This document shows, piece by piece, positions 18,423 through 27,657 of a stretch of DNA of 64,000 nucleotides. Both the position numbers and the translations under genes were made by a program. Position 1 is the first letter of the stretch. Every line of letters starts with the position of its first letter. The notes under the pieces are model-generated. The model was not told the DNA's origin and made no database searches. It saw nothing but the letters and a program-made list of their open reading frames with translations. This DNA is from Sphingobacteriia bacterium 24-36-13 (lineage in GTDB: Bacteria > Bacteroidota > Bacteroidia > Chitinophagales > Chitinophagaceae): NCBI GenBank assembly GCA_002281875.1, contig NCHN01000006.1, forward strand, positions 1 to 64,000, written 5' to 3'.

Positions 18423-19029
18423 TAGAACCAAAATAGCCATTGCTGATGACCATAAAATATTTGCGGAAGGTATTCAGATGGTTTTAAGGGAACAAGAATG
18501 GATTAATTGGGTAGGAGAAGCATTTACTGCAAAAGATGCTTTTCAATTATATGAAGATAGACGGCCAGACATTTATTTATTAGACTATCATTTCCCAGAT
18601 GGCAACGGTTATCAGGTTGCAGAAAAAATTTTAAGTAAATATCCCAACGCTTCCATCATTATATTAAGCATGGAAAACGACAACGATATTATGCACCAAT
18701 GCAGACTTTTAGGTGTAAAAGGATATATTATCAAAAACCTTTCTTCTGATGAGTTAATTGAGGCAATTGAACAAGTACTTGCTGGAAATCATGTATTTAT
18801 GTGGGGAGAAGAGCTACAGACTCAATTAAAAGAAGAGGATGGGGGCTTAAGTAAAAGAGAAAAAGAAATCGTTTCTTTAATTAGTAAAGGCTTAACCAGC
18901 CAAGAAATAGCAGAAGCCATTAATTTAAGCGTATTAACCATTAACACGCATCGAAGAAATATCCTGAGAAAATTAAACTTAAAAAACACAGCGATGATGG
19001 TCCAATATGCCAGAGTCAATCGTTGGTAG
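18415..19029 (+). CDS. NarL/LuxR-family response regulator
   Basis: The 204-aa partner of the kinase upstream has a receiver domain (about 5-120) with acidic D11/D12, phospho-acceptor D57 in LLDYHFPDG and a conserved Lys in KGYIIKNL. A LuxR-type helix-turn-helix follows (LSKREKEIVSLI, TINTHRRNILRKL). The start is the ATG at 18415, which overlaps the kinase stop; the frame also opens at a TTG at 18385, but that would add ten residues before the conserved MPNRTKIAIADDH. Targets are unknown. Confidence 0.93.
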   Translation: MPNRTKIAIADDHKIFAEGIQMVLREQEWINWVGEAFTAKDAFQLYEDRRPDIYLLDYHFPDGNGYQVAEKILSKYPNASIIILSMENDNDIMHQCRLLGVKGYIIKNLSSDELIEAIEQVLAGNHVFMWGEELQTQLKEEDGGLSKREKEIVSLISKGLTSQEIAEAINLSVLTINTHRRNILRKLNLKNTAMMVQYARVNRW

Positions 19030-19040
19030 CCCATTTTTAC

Positions 19041-19048
19041 TACATTTG
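19041..19048 (+). promoter_or_regulatory. -7 promoter element TACATTTG with upstream TTGG
   Basis: TACATTTG fits TAnnTTTG, and TTGG at 19022-19025 is a possible -33 element 15 bases upstream. The ATG of the next gene follows 17 bases later. Confidence 0.6.
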
Positions 19049-19065
19049 CGGCCTTAATAACAAAT

Positions 19066-20223
19066 ATGAAGTATTTTTTGAGTGCCCCCATTGTTCTTTT
19101 AATGTTATTTTTTTCTTGTAAAAGCCCCCAACAACTAACGGTATATTATCCCGTTAATAAAACACAATTAACTTATTTGCATACGTATACTATTCCTCAT
19201 AATTTTTCTTTTATGGAAACAACGGTGGGTGGTTTGTCTTCCATTGATTACGATCAAAAAAGGAACCGGTATTTTTTAGTTTGCGACGATCGATCTTCTA
19301 TTAATCCTGCCAGATTTTATACTGCTAAAATAAGCATCAAGCAAAATAAAATTGACACAGTACTGTTTACCAATTTTGCTTATTTAAAAGATGAATTGGG
19401 TAAAACCTACCCAAGTACTAAAGAGAATCCGTATAAAACGCCGGATCCTGAAAGTATGCGTTATAATCCCAATAGCAATTTATTGGTTTGGAGCAGTGAA
19501 GGAGAAAATACCATAAGAGGTAAAGACAGTACTTTAATTAATCCATCTGTCTATTTCGTCAATTCTACAGGAAAATTTAAAGATAGTCTTGCCATACCCC
19601 AAAATCTTTATATGAGCTTTAAAGAAAAAGGGCCCAGACAAAACGGAGTATTAGAAGGGATGAGTTATGCAGATAATTATAAAACCTTGATGTTTAATGT
19701 TGAAGAACCACTAAAAGAAGATGGTCCTAGAGCTGATTTACAACCAAATGGTGCAATGATTCGATTTTACCAGTTTGATATGCAAACAAAACAACCCACC
19801 CATCAATATGCATACGAACTATCTCCAGTAGTATACGCCCCTAATCCTATTAATGAATATAAAATTAATAGTGTTCCTGAATTTTTGTGGATTGGGAATA
19901 ATCAGTTATTGGTATTAGAGCGGTCTTATTCTACTGGAAGAATTGCCTGCTCCATTAAAATATTTTTAGCAGACTATAACCAGGCAACAGATGTTTCTAC
20001 CTTTGCTTCTCTTAAAGCGCCAGCTCAATATCAACCGATAAAAAAAACATTGTTGATGAATTTAGATGACCTAGGTATTTATACCGATAATATTGAAGGA
20101 ATTAGCTTTGGGCCTATTTTACCCAATGGCAACAGAAGTATATTATTGGTATCAGATAATAATTTTAGCCCTATCCAAAAGTCTCAAATAACACTCTTAG
20201 AATTAAAGACTCCTAAATCTTAA
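19066..20223 (+). CDS. Esterase-like/phytase-like lipoprotein (PF13449 type)
   Basis: The 385-aa product has a lipoprotein signal (MLFFSC, acylated Cys near residue 18) and the pattern of the esterase-like-activity-of-phytase family: GGLSSIDYDQKRNRYFLVCDD near the start, DPESMRYNP in the middle and NIEGISFGPILPNG, LLVSDNN near the end. This is a beta-propeller-like fold thought to bind calcium and cleave phosphoesters. It probably sits in the outer membrane facing the periplasm. The precise substrate is unknown. A cyclophilin gene follows after 16 bases. Confidence 0.85.
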   Translation: MKYFLSAPIVLLMLFFSCKSPQQLTVYYPVNKTQLTYLHTYTIPHNFSFMETTVGGLSSIDYDQKRNRYFLVCDDRSSINPARFYTAKISIKQNKIDTVLFTNFAYLKDELGKTYPSTKENPYKTPDPESMRYNPNSNLLVWSSEGENTIRGKDSTLINPSVYFVNSTGKFKDSLAIPQNLYMSFKEKGPRQNGVLEGMSYADNYKTLMFNVEEPLKEDGPRADLQPNGAMIRFYQFDMQTKQPTHQYAYELSPVVYAPNPINEYKINSVPEFLWIGNNQLLVLERSYSTGRIACSIKIFLADYNQATDVSTFASLKAPAQYQPIKKTLLMNLDDLGIYTDNIEGISFGPILPNGNRSILLVSDNNFSPIQKSQITLLELKTPKS

Positions 20224-20239
20224 ACAATACTTCATAGTT

Positions 20240-20830
20240 ATGCTTAAAAAACCATTAGCGATTTGTTTAGTCATACTGCTTTGGTCTTGTAAAGAGCAAA
20301 CACAAAAGGGATTACCCCATGTGATTATTGAAACAGCTTATGGAGAAATAGAAATTGAATTGTATACGCATAAAGCGCCATTAACAGCCAATGCATTTTT
20401 GGCTTATATAGATTCTGGCTATTATAATCAAAGCAATTTTTACAGAGTGCTTAATATGTATAATCAACCTTCTAATGCGCCAAAGGCTTTTTTAGTTCAA
20501 GGGGGTATTTGGAAATCGAATAATAAATTGGCACAAAGTCTTCAAGGAATACCGCACGAGTCTACAAAACAAACGGGGATATTACATAAAGAAGGAACCA
20601 TTTCAATGGCCAGGAACGAGCCTGGATCAGGGGGTCCTGAATTCTTTATCATGGTTGAAGACGAAACTGGATTTGATTTTGGCGGAGAAAATATGGCGGA
20701 TGGATTGGGCTTTGCTGCTTTTGGTTCTGTTGTAAAAGGCATGCCCATTATTAGAAAAATTCACGATTTAAAAGAAGCCAATCAATACCTTCAGCCCCCT
20801 GTTTATATTCATACGATAAGAAGAAAATAA
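20240..20830 (+). CDS. Cyclophilin-type peptidyl-prolyl isomerase lipoprotein
   Basis: The 196-aa protein has a lipobox (LLWSC) and then a compact cyclophilin domain: VIIETAYGEIEIELY, the catalytic Arg in NFYRVL, FLVQGG, ISMARNEPGSGGPEFFIM and GLGFAAFGSVVKGM. It would catalyse proline isomerisation and help fold envelope proteins. It is convergent with the next gene, with only 3 bases between the two stops. Confidence 0.93.
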   Translation: MLKKPLAICLVILLWSCKEQTQKGLPHVIIETAYGEIEIELYTHKAPLTANAFLAYIDSGYYNQSNFYRVLNMYNQPSNAPKAFLVQGGIWKSNNKLAQSLQGIPHESTKQTGILHKEGTISMARNEPGSGGPEFFIMVEDETGFDFGGENMADGLGFAAFGSVVKGMPIIRKIHDLKEANQYLQPPVYIHTIRRK

Positions 20831-20833
20831 ATA

Positions 20834-22066
20834 CTAGCGGTAACTAGGTTGGTATTCATATACTACTTCAAAAGCCTCTTTTTTAAGAGAAGGAATACCT
20901 TGTCCAATTTTTAGATTCTTAAATTGTGGGGTTGGCTCACATACTGAATACTGGTTTCCCTTGTAAACAATTGGATTTCCTTGTGGAGAATCAAATTGTA
21001 TGGCAACAGTTACATGTTGAGGATAGGAAAGCACAATCATTGGAAGATTGTAAATCTCTTTTACTAAGTAAAAAAAGAAAGCAGCACGGTCTTCGCAATC
21101 GCTGTACTCTGAAAACAAAGTTTGTTCAGGAGAAAACCTTTTGTCCTTTCCGTATAAGGAAGCATCGTTTTCAAACGCAAAAGAGGAACGAGTTAAATGC
21201 ATTAAATAGTCCACTCCTTTTTTCTGATTCATTTTAGACACTGTTTGCTTTAAGGCAGGAATCAAAGATTGATAGGTTGCATTACTAAGTGGAGCAGTAA
21301 ACTGCATGGCATATTCAACAGAAGGATAATTATTAAATAGTTTATTGATTGACTTATTCACTTTTACTTTGAACTCGTAATTGCGTTGACCATAAGCAAA
21401 TTGAATAGGCTTTACTTCGTAGCTCTCCGGATTAAAATCGGGCATGCGATTGATCTTATAAGAGAATCCCTTTGTAGCAATATTTTGTGTAACTACTTTA
21501 ATATCTTGAAAACGCCCTTGCTTAAAGTCAATTTTGCTTCCATAATCATGGTAGTTTAAACAGATATACTGTTCTTGATTATACAACATGGAGGGAATAT
21601 CATATACATTTTCATTAGACTGAACATACAATAATAAAGTATCGTTCCTTAATCGAGTAACTGCGGAATAGCCTGTTTGATTCAACAAAAACCATTTGTA
21701 TAAAGTATAGCGATGGTAGTTTTCTTTTTTAGGGCTGATTGATTCCGCCGCGGTTCTAATCAACTGATAAAATAACCAGTCGTCTAATTGCTTCTCTTTT
21801 TTAAAAGCCAATAAGTTTTCAACCAAATTGCCAAACGGTAACAAACTTAAAGAGGAGTAAAATTGCTCTATAGCGGTATGTGTAAGGGGCTGCCCTATTA
21901 GAACCTGTAAATCGTTCATACTGGGGGTATGAACTTTGTCACCATAAAAATCAATATAGGACCCAACTGGGTCAGGTTTTTTTTCGGGAACAGCCAATTG
22001 CTGTGCATTCAAATGCTGAACGCCCAAGCAACTTATGATTAATATGGTCCAAACCCCCTTCTTCAC
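20834..22066 (-). CDS. Secreted protein with a C-terminal transglutaminase-like domain
   Basis: The 410-aa protein has a signal peptide (about 1-21, ending LNAQ) and no recognised domain in its first 250 residues. Its C-terminal third carries a transglutaminase/papain-like pattern: a Cys in YSDCEDRAAFFFYLV (near residue 323), a His in YPQHVTVAI and an acidic residue in YSVCEPTP. This is the Cys-His-Asp/Glu arrangement of the transglutaminase-like superfamily, where some members are proteases or amidases. GTG at 22066 is the start; no ATG precedes the signal peptide. It is divergent from uvrB. The function is unknown. Confidence 0.68.
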   Translation of the reverse strand: MKKGVWTILIISCLGVQHLNAQQLAVPEKKPDPVGSYIDFYGDKVHTPSMNDLQVLIGQPLTHTAIEQFYSSLSLLPFGNLVENLLAFKKEKQLDDWLFYQLIRTAAESISPKKENYHRYTLYKWFLLNQTGYSAVTRLRNDTLLLYVQSNENVYDIPSMLYNQEQYICLNYHDYGSKIDFKQGRFQDIKVVTQNIATKGFSYKINRMPDFNPESYEVKPIQFAYGQRNYEFKVKVNKSINKLFNNYPSVEYAMQFTAPLSNATYQSLIPALKQTVSKMNQKKGVDYLMHLTRSSFAFENDASLYGKDKRFSPEQTLFSEYSDCEDRAAFFFYLVKEIYNLPMIVLSYPQHVTVAIQFDSPQGNPIVYKGNQYSVCEPTPQFKNLKIGQGIPSLKKEAFEVVYEYQPSYR

Positions 22067-22175
22067 CGATATCCGATTTTCTTAAAGTTACAAAAAGGTA
22101 ACAATTAATTAATATTAAGTTTTTTGAAAGGGTTGTTAAAAAGCAGTAAAATGCCCGATTTGGCCAATTAGCCGC

Positions 22176-22183
22176 TAAATTTG
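22176..22183 (+). promoter_or_regulatory. -7 promoter element TAAATTTG (uvrB)
   Basis: TAAATTTG fits TAnnTTTG and ends 15 bases before the uvrB ATG at 22199. A TTTG at 22159-22162 is a possible but closely spaced -33 element. Because the element covers the alternative TTG at 22181, that TTG cannot be the start. Confidence 0.6.
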
Positions 22184-22198
22184 CTCAATATTTTAGTT

Positions 22199-24235
22199 AT
22201 GCCCTTTCAGTTACACACGAATTATCAGCCAGCTGGGGATCAACCAAAAGCCATACAAGAGCTGGTAGATGGGGTTAACGAGGGCGAACAATACCAAACC
22301 TTATTGGGGGTAACAGGAAGTGGTAAAACATTTACCATTGCCAATTTGATTCAACAGGTACAAAGGCCAACCCTGGTTTTGACCCATAATAAAACTTTGG
22401 TGGCGCAATTGTATGGAGAGTTCAAGCAATTTTTTCCAGAGAATGCAGTGGGCTATTTTGTAAGTTATTACGACTATTATCAGCCCGAAGCCTATATGCC
22501 AGTAACGGGCACTTATATTGAAAAAGACCTAAGTATTAATGAAGAGTTAGACAAACTTAGACTGCAAGCGACTTCACAATTATTGAGTGGCCGTAGAGAT
22601 ATTATTGTAGTAGCCAGTGTGAGTTGTATTTATGGTATGGGAAATCCTACCGAATATGAGAATGGGATTATTCGTATACAAAAAGGTCAGGTGTTATCAC
22701 GCCAAGGATTCTTGCACGCATTGGTTAATTCATTGTACAATCGTTCCCAGGGGGATTTTACCCGCGGTACTTTTAGGGTTAAAGGAGATACGGTAGACAT
22801 CAACCTGCCGTATGTAGATTTTGGATATCGAGTTACTTTTTTTGGAGACGAAATTGAAGAAATTGAAAGCATAGAAACCGCTACCAATAAGCGTATTGGC
22901 TTAATGGATACGGCGGCTATATTCCCCGCCAACCTATACCTTGCTCCTAAAGACATGATTGTAGAAGTGATGCACGAGATACAAGATGAAATGATGTTGC
23001 AAGTGGAATATTTTAAGTCGGTAGGAAAGTTTATAGAAGCATCTCGTTTAAAAGAAAGAGTGGAATACGATTTAGAAATGATTCGTGAATTGGGCTATTG
23101 CAATGGTATTGAAAACTATTCTCGTTTTTTTGATAGAAGAAAACCAGGTACCCGACCATTCTGTTTATTGGATTATTTTCCCAAAGATTTTTTATGCGTG
23201 ATTGATGAAAGCCACCAAACCATTCCTCAGGTGGCAGGTATGTATGGAGGAGACAGAAGTAGAAAATTGGTATTAGTAGATTATGGATTTAGACTACCCA
23301 GTGCTATGGATAACCGTCCATTGAATTTTCATGAGTTTGAAAGTTTAACTGGGCAAACCATATTTGTTAGTGCAACACCTGGAGACTATGAATTAGAGAA
23401 AACTGGCGGAGTAGTAGTAGAACAAGTTGTACGACCTACAGGCTTATTAGATCCACCAATAGAAATAAGACCTAGCACCAATCAAATAGATGATTTATTA
23501 GATGCTATAGATGACCGCGTTAAAAAAGGAGATCGGGTTTTAGTAACAACACTAACCAAAAGAATGGCCGAAGAAATGGACAAATACTTGGGCCGAATTA
23601 ATATCAAATCAAAATATATTCACTCCGATGTGGATACGCTAGAACGCGTAGAAATCTTGCGAGACCTTCGTTTGGGGGTAATTGATGTATTAGTGGGGGT
23701 GAATTTATTAAGGGAGGGATTGGACCTGCCGGAAGTATCGCTAGTAGCTATTTTGGATGCAGATAAAGAAGGCTTTTTGCGCAATGAACGTTCTTTAACA
23801 CAAACAGCTGGTCGTGCAGCAAGAAACGTAAATGGATTGGTTATTTTTTATGCAGATAAAATGACCGAGAGCATGCAACGAACCATTGATGAGACTACCC
23901 GAAGAAGGGCCAAGCAAATTGCCTACAATTTAGAGCACGGCATTACGCCAACTACGGTTAGTAAAAGCAAAGAGCAGGTTTTTGCACAAACATCCGTATT
24001 GGATATTAAAGGTTATGACCCATCTAATCCATATGCTTTACACCAAGAAGAATCCTTGGTGCCAAGTGCTGCAGAAGAACAAGTAGAATTTAAAACCATA
24101 CCGCAAGTAGAAACGGCTATTAAGAAAGTAAAGAAAGAAATGGAGAAAGCCGCAAGAGATTTAGATTTTATAGAAGCCGCAAGATTAAGAGATGAAATGT
24201 TTAGGCTACAAAAAACCTTGACAGAGATGAAATAA
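22199..24235 (+). CDS. uvrB: UvrABC excinuclease subunit B
   Basis: UvrB is the damage-verifying helicase-like subunit of nucleotide excision repair. The 678-aa product has Walker A GVTGSGKT (37-44), the beta-hairpin region YYDYYQPEAYMP, DESHQT in place of DEAD, VSATPGDYE, the DVLVGVNLLREGLDLPEVSLVAILDADKEG-type motif V/VI block, QTAGRAARN and a C-terminal UVR domain (DLDFIEAARLRDEM). It is full length. The ATG at 22199 is the start of MPFQLHTNYQPAGDQP. Confidence 0.98.
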   Translation: MPFQLHTNYQPAGDQPKAIQELVDGVNEGEQYQTLLGVTGSGKTFTIANLIQQVQRPTLVLTHNKTLVAQLYGEFKQFFPENAVGYFVSYYDYYQPEAYMPVTGTYIEKDLSINEELDKLRLQATSQLLSGRRDIIVVASVSCIYGMGNPTEYENGIIRIQKGQVLSRQGFLHALVNSLYNRSQGDFTRGTFRVKGDTVDINLPYVDFGYRVTFFGDEIEEIESIETATNKRIGLMDTAAIFPANLYLAPKDMIVEVMHEIQDEMMLQVEYFKSVGKFIEASRLKERVEYDLEMIRELGYCNGIENYSRFFDRRKPGTRPFCLLDYFPKDFLCVIDESHQTIPQVAGMYGGDRSRKLVLVDYGFRLPSAMDNRPLNFHEFESLTGQTIFVSATPGDYELEKTGGVVVEQVVRPTGLLDPPIEIRPSTNQIDDLLDAIDDRVKKGDRVLVTTLTKRMAEEMDKYLGRINIKSKYIHSDVDTLERVEILRDLRLGVIDVLVGVNLLREGLDLPEVSLVAILDADKEGFLRNERSLTQTAGRAARNVNGLVIFYADKMTESMQRTIDETTRRRAKQIAYNLEHGITPTTVSKSKEQVFAQTSVLDIKGYDPSNPYALHQEESLVPSAAEEQVEFKTIPQVETAIKKVKKEMEKAARDLDFIEAARLRDEMFRLQKTLTEMK

Positions 24236-24272
24236 AGTAGCATCAGTATAATTCATTAAATTTAAGTAAGCA

Positions 24273-24280
24273 TAATTTTG
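24273..24280 (+). promoter_or_regulatory. -7 promoter element TAATTTTG close to the GH32 start
   Basis: TAATTTTG fits TAnnTTTG but ends only 4 bases before the ATG at 24285. Transcription from it would begin at or next to the start codon, giving a leaderless mRNA. Confidence 0.5.
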
Positions 24281-24284
24281 ATTC

Positions 24285-25772
24285 ATGAAAAAAACGGTCG
24301 GTCTCATTTTATTTATACTCCCTTTCATACTAAACGCACAGACTTCTTATTATGCAGAGCGCTTTAGGCCACAGTACCATTTTTCTTCACAAAAAAATTG
24401 GATCAATGACCCTAATGGATTAGTATACCACAATGGTCAATACCATTTGTTTTATCAACACAATCCGTTTGGAAATATTTGGGGACATATGAGTTGGGGG
24501 CATGCAGTGAGCAAAGACCTAGTGAAGTGGACGCCAATGCCGTTGGCGCTTAGAGAAGAAGATGGTAAAATGGCTTTTTCTGGATCGGTAGTATATGATG
24601 CAAAAAATACCAGTGCATTAAGTAGTAATAGAGAGAACCCACCGTTAGTGGCAGTGTTTACTGCACATGACAGTGTTAATCAATCCCAACACTTGGCTTA
24701 TAGTATTGATCATGGGAAATCCTGGAACAAGTATTCAGGTAATCCTGTGCTCGATTTAAATATGAGTGATTTTAGAGACCCCAATGTATTCTGGCACGAT
24801 AAGACCAGACAATGGGTGATGATGGTAGCCATGCCCAATGAAAAAATGATTTCGATTTATACTTCATTTAGTTTAAAGCAGTGGACTTTCCAAAGTGATT
24901 TTGGACCAATTGGCGATACATCTGGTGTATGGGAATGCCCAGATTTAATTCAAGTACCCGTTGTAGGAGAACCCGATAAAAAGAAATGGGTTTTATTAGT
25001 ATCACAGAACTCGAGCATGCAATATTTTGTAGGGGAATTTGATGGCGCTAAATTTTACAATGAAAACCCATCCAATAAAGTAGTAAGACCCGATTATGGT
25101 AGCGACTATTATGCGGCTATTACTTATAAGAATACACCCGATCGAATTCCTATTTCTATAGGATGGGTGAACAATTGGAATTATGCCAATGAAATACCCA
25201 CCAATCCATGGAAGGGGGCTATGTCATTGCCCAGGAAATTAGCCGTGAAAAAAATGGGATCAGAATGGATTTTAGTACAAGAGCCCATCAAAGCCTTGCG
25301 AGCCATACGTTCTACTGGGCAAGTTTTGCAAGGACCTATTGCGGTTAAGAATGGGTATGTTCTTCCATTTAGAAGCAATTGTTTTGAAATGGAAGTTGAG
25401 TTGAAGCCCGCCATTACCAGTGTGAGTGGAATTAAAATTGCAGTTGGTGGAAACAGAAATTTTGTAATTGGATACGATGCAACACTTGAACAACTTTTTA
25501 TTGATCGAACCAACACTCCTTCAGGATTTAGCAAACAGTATCCCTATTTTGCTAAGAAGAATGCATACTTAAAACAACAAAACGACAAAATTAAACTGCA
25601 TATCTTTTTTGATAAGAGTATTGTTGAAGTGTATGCCAATGATGGAGAATTGGTATTTACTTCACAAATATTTCCTGAAGAAAATGATACTGGGATAGAA
25701 TTTTTTAGCGATGGCAATATCTCTGTGTTCGAGAATATATGGTTCTGGCCTATGAGATCTATCTGGAAATAA
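24285..25772 (+). CDS. Glycoside hydrolase family 32 (fructan beta-fructosidase-like)
   Basis: This secreted enzyme should release fructose from levan, inulin or sucrose. The 495-aa protein has a signal peptide (about 1-19), the five-bladed propeller motifs WINDPNG with nucleophile D42, FRDPNVFW, and WECPDL with the acid/base Glu, then a C-terminal beta-sandwich (about 345-495) with DKSIVEVYANDGE. All three catalytic acids are present. No fructan-binding SusC/SusD pair or fructokinase lies nearby, so it is not part of a local polysaccharide utilisation locus. Confidence 0.93.
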   Translation: MKKTVGLILFILPFILNAQTSYYAERFRPQYHFSSQKNWINDPNGLVYHNGQYHLFYQHNPFGNIWGHMSWGHAVSKDLVKWTPMPLALREEDGKMAFSGSVVYDAKNTSALSSNRENPPLVAVFTAHDSVNQSQHLAYSIDHGKSWNKYSGNPVLDLNMSDFRDPNVFWHDKTRQWVMMVAMPNEKMISIYTSFSLKQWTFQSDFGPIGDTSGVWECPDLIQVPVVGEPDKKKWVLLVSQNSSMQYFVGEFDGAKFYNENPSNKVVRPDYGSDYYAAITYKNTPDRIPISIGWVNNWNYANEIPTNPWKGAMSLPRKLAVKKMGSEWILVQEPIKALRAIRSTGQVLQGPIAVKNGYVLPFRSNCFEMEVELKPAITSVSGIKIAVGGNRNFVIGYDATLEQLFIDRTNTPSGFSKQYPYFAKKNAYLKQQNDKIKLHIFFDKSIVEVYANDGELVFTSQIFPEENDTGIEFFSDGNISVFENIWFWPMRSIWK

Positions 25773-25801
25773 ATACGAACTTTACTAAGTAAAACAACAC
25801 T

Positions 25802-26875
25802 ATGAGCTTCAGGAATTTTAAGATGGTTAGTTATGTGGTTTTTGGCCGCGGTAGTTTTAATCAATTAGATGAAATATTAACTCCACATAGAAAGGGTGAT
25901 GCCCCCATGGTTTTTTTAGTAGACCATTATTTTGAGGGGAAGCCTTTGTTGAATCGCATTCCATTAAGGGGTAAAGACAAAGTAGTGTTGGCTGATGTTA
26001 CTTATGAACCAAAGACGAGTCAGGTAGACGAATTAGCTCGTTCATTAAAAGAAGAATTTGGAACCATTAGTGGCGTAATTGGCATTGGTGGTGGATCAAC
26101 CATGGATTTAGCGAAAGCAGTTTCTTTGATGATGACCAATCCTGGATCATCGGCTGATTACCAAGGATGGGATTTGGTTCAGGAAGCAGGTGTATATAAA
26201 GTAGGCATACCTACTTTAAGTGGAACAGGTGCAGAAGTAAGTAGAACCACTGTGTTAACAGGACCAACTCGAAAGTTGGGAATGAACTCAGACTTTACCC
26301 CATTTGATCAAATAGTATTAGATCCAGAATTAACCAAAGACGCACCAGCAAATCAACGTTTTTATACTGGAATGGATTGTTATATCCATTGCATTGAAAG
26401 CTTAGAAGGCACTTATTTAAATGAGTTCAGCAAGAGCTATGGTGAGAAAGCTTTACAGCTTTGTCAAAAAGTATTTGTTGAAAAGAATCATTGGGACAAC
26501 GAAAGCGATGATCAATTGATGATGGCTTCTTATGCTGGTGGTATGAGCATTGCGTATTCACAAGTTGGTGTTGCACACGCAGTGAGTTATGGCTTGAGTT
26601 ATTTACTAGGTACCAAGCATGGTATTGGCAATTGCATTGTCATGAATCACTTGGAAGAATATTATCCAGCAGGAGTAAAAGAGTTCAAATTGATGGCAGA
26701 AAAAAATCAAATTGAAATTCCACAAGGCATCTGTAAAGGATTAACCGATGAGCAATTTGAAACCATGATGAATGTGTCATTGGGCATGAAGCCCTTATGG
26801 GAAAATGCGTTGGGAAAGGATTGGGAAAGCATCATGACTCGCGAAAAACTAAGAGCACTATACGAAAGACTTTAA
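25802..26875 (+). CDS. kdnB: Iron-containing alcohol dehydrogenase, KdnB-like Kdo 8-oxidase
   Basis: The 357-aa protein is a group III iron-type alcohol dehydrogenase: IGIGGGSTMDLAKA (NAD site), PTLSGTGAEVSRT, and metal ligands in GMDCYIHCIES and VAHAVSYG...TKHGIGN. Its opening (MSFRNFKMVSYVVFGRGSFN) and length fit the KdnB type, which oxidises C8 of Kdo so that KdnA can aminate it to Kdo8N. The neighbour on the opposite strand is kdsB, the Kdo-activating enzyme, which supports the assignment. KdnA is not in the window. A general alcohol dehydrogenase remains possible. Confidence 0.72.
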   Translation: MSFRNFKMVSYVVFGRGSFNQLDEILTPHRKGDAPMVFLVDHYFEGKPLLNRIPLRGKDKVVLADVTYEPKTSQVDELARSLKEEFGTISGVIGIGGGSTMDLAKAVSLMMTNPGSSADYQGWDLVQEAGVYKVGIPTLSGTGAEVSRTTVLTGPTRKLGMNSDFTPFDQIVLDPELTKDAPANQRFYTGMDCYIHCIESLEGTYLNEFSKSYGEKALQLCQKVFVEKNHWDNESDDQLMMASYAGGMSIAYSQVGVAHAVSYGLSYLLGTKHGIGNCIVMNHLEEYYPAGVKEFKLMAEKNQIEIPQGICKGLTDEQFETMMNVSLGMKPLWENALGKDWESIMTREKLRALYERL

Positions 26876-26906
26876 AATAGGACGATAGGTACAAGACAGT
26901 TGATCA

Positions 26907-27623
26907 TTATAAAAGCTTAGCTGCTTTTATTAAATCTTCAGGCGTATCAATTTCCACTCCCATGTATTGGGTGAGCACCATTTTTAGTGGCACTCCATAT
27001 TCAAGGTAGCGCAAGCATTCAATTTTTTCTGCTGCTTCTAAGGGTGTCATTGGCCAGTTGGTAAAATTGAGTAATGCTTGTTTACGAAAAGCATACACCC
27101 CAATATGTTCATAATATGGAATGGAAATATTTTTATCTCGCGGATAAGGAATGACGCTGCGAGAAAAAAACAGTGAATTCATATTTCGATCCACTGCAAC
27201 TTTCACGTAGTTGGGGTCTTCAATTAATTTTTGATCTGTTAACTCCTGCATTAAAGAAGCAACTTGAACAGTAGGTTCTTTAAATGTTGCGAGTAATTTT
27301 TCTAAAGGGTCTTTTTGCACAAAGGGTTCATCGCCCTGCACATTTACAATAATGTCTACAGCTAAATCAGCCGCAGCTTCTGCAATTCGGTCACTCCCAC
27401 TTTCATGATTTTTTTCACTCATGATGGCTTTGCCTCCGTTATTGGTGATTTCATTAAAAATGATTTCGCTATCGGTTACTACTATCACATCGCTGAATAA
27501 ACCTGTGGCGATCGTATTATCATAGGTATGACGAATCACCGTTTTATTGCCCAATTGTTGCATCAATTTAGCAGGAAAACGAGTGGCTGCATAACGAGCA
27601 GGAATCATTGCAACGATGTTCAT
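26907..27623 (-). CDS. kdsB: 3-deoxy-manno-octulosonate cytidylyltransferase KdsB
   Basis: KdsB couples CTP to Kdo, making CMP-Kdo for lipopolysaccharide core assembly in the cytoplasm. The 238-aa product has [15 protein letters not shown], the VVTDSEI region, [18 protein letters not shown] and the late HIGVYAFRK and [13 protein letters not shown] motifs. The ATG at 27623 starts the conserved [10 protein letters not shown]; the frame extends to a TTG at 27641 with no supporting similarity. If the convergent neighbour is KdnB, this copy may act on Kdo8N. Confidence 0.95.
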   Translation of the reverse strand: MNIVAMIPARYAATRFPAKLMQQLGNKTVIRHTYDNTIATGLFSDVIVVTDSEIIFNEITNNGGKAIMSEKNHESGSDRIAEAAADLAVDIIVNVQGDEPFVQKDPLEKLLATFKEPTVQVASLMQELTDQKLIEDPNYVKVAVDRNMNSLFFSRSVIPYPRDKNISIPYYEHIGVYAFRKQALLNFTNWPMTPLEAAEKIECLRYLEYGVPLKMVLTQYMGVEIDTPEDLIKAAKLL

Positions 27624-27657
27624 AAATAAAACTTTGTACAAAGATGCATCATCTAGT

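Noticed and set aside
16566-19029. Two-component pair as regulator of the esterase operon
   Set aside because: Proximity only; no operator or shared promoter could be shown.
20926-21237. 103-codon open frame on the + strand
   Set aside because: Antisense to the transglutaminase-like gene, with a composition that mirrors its codons.
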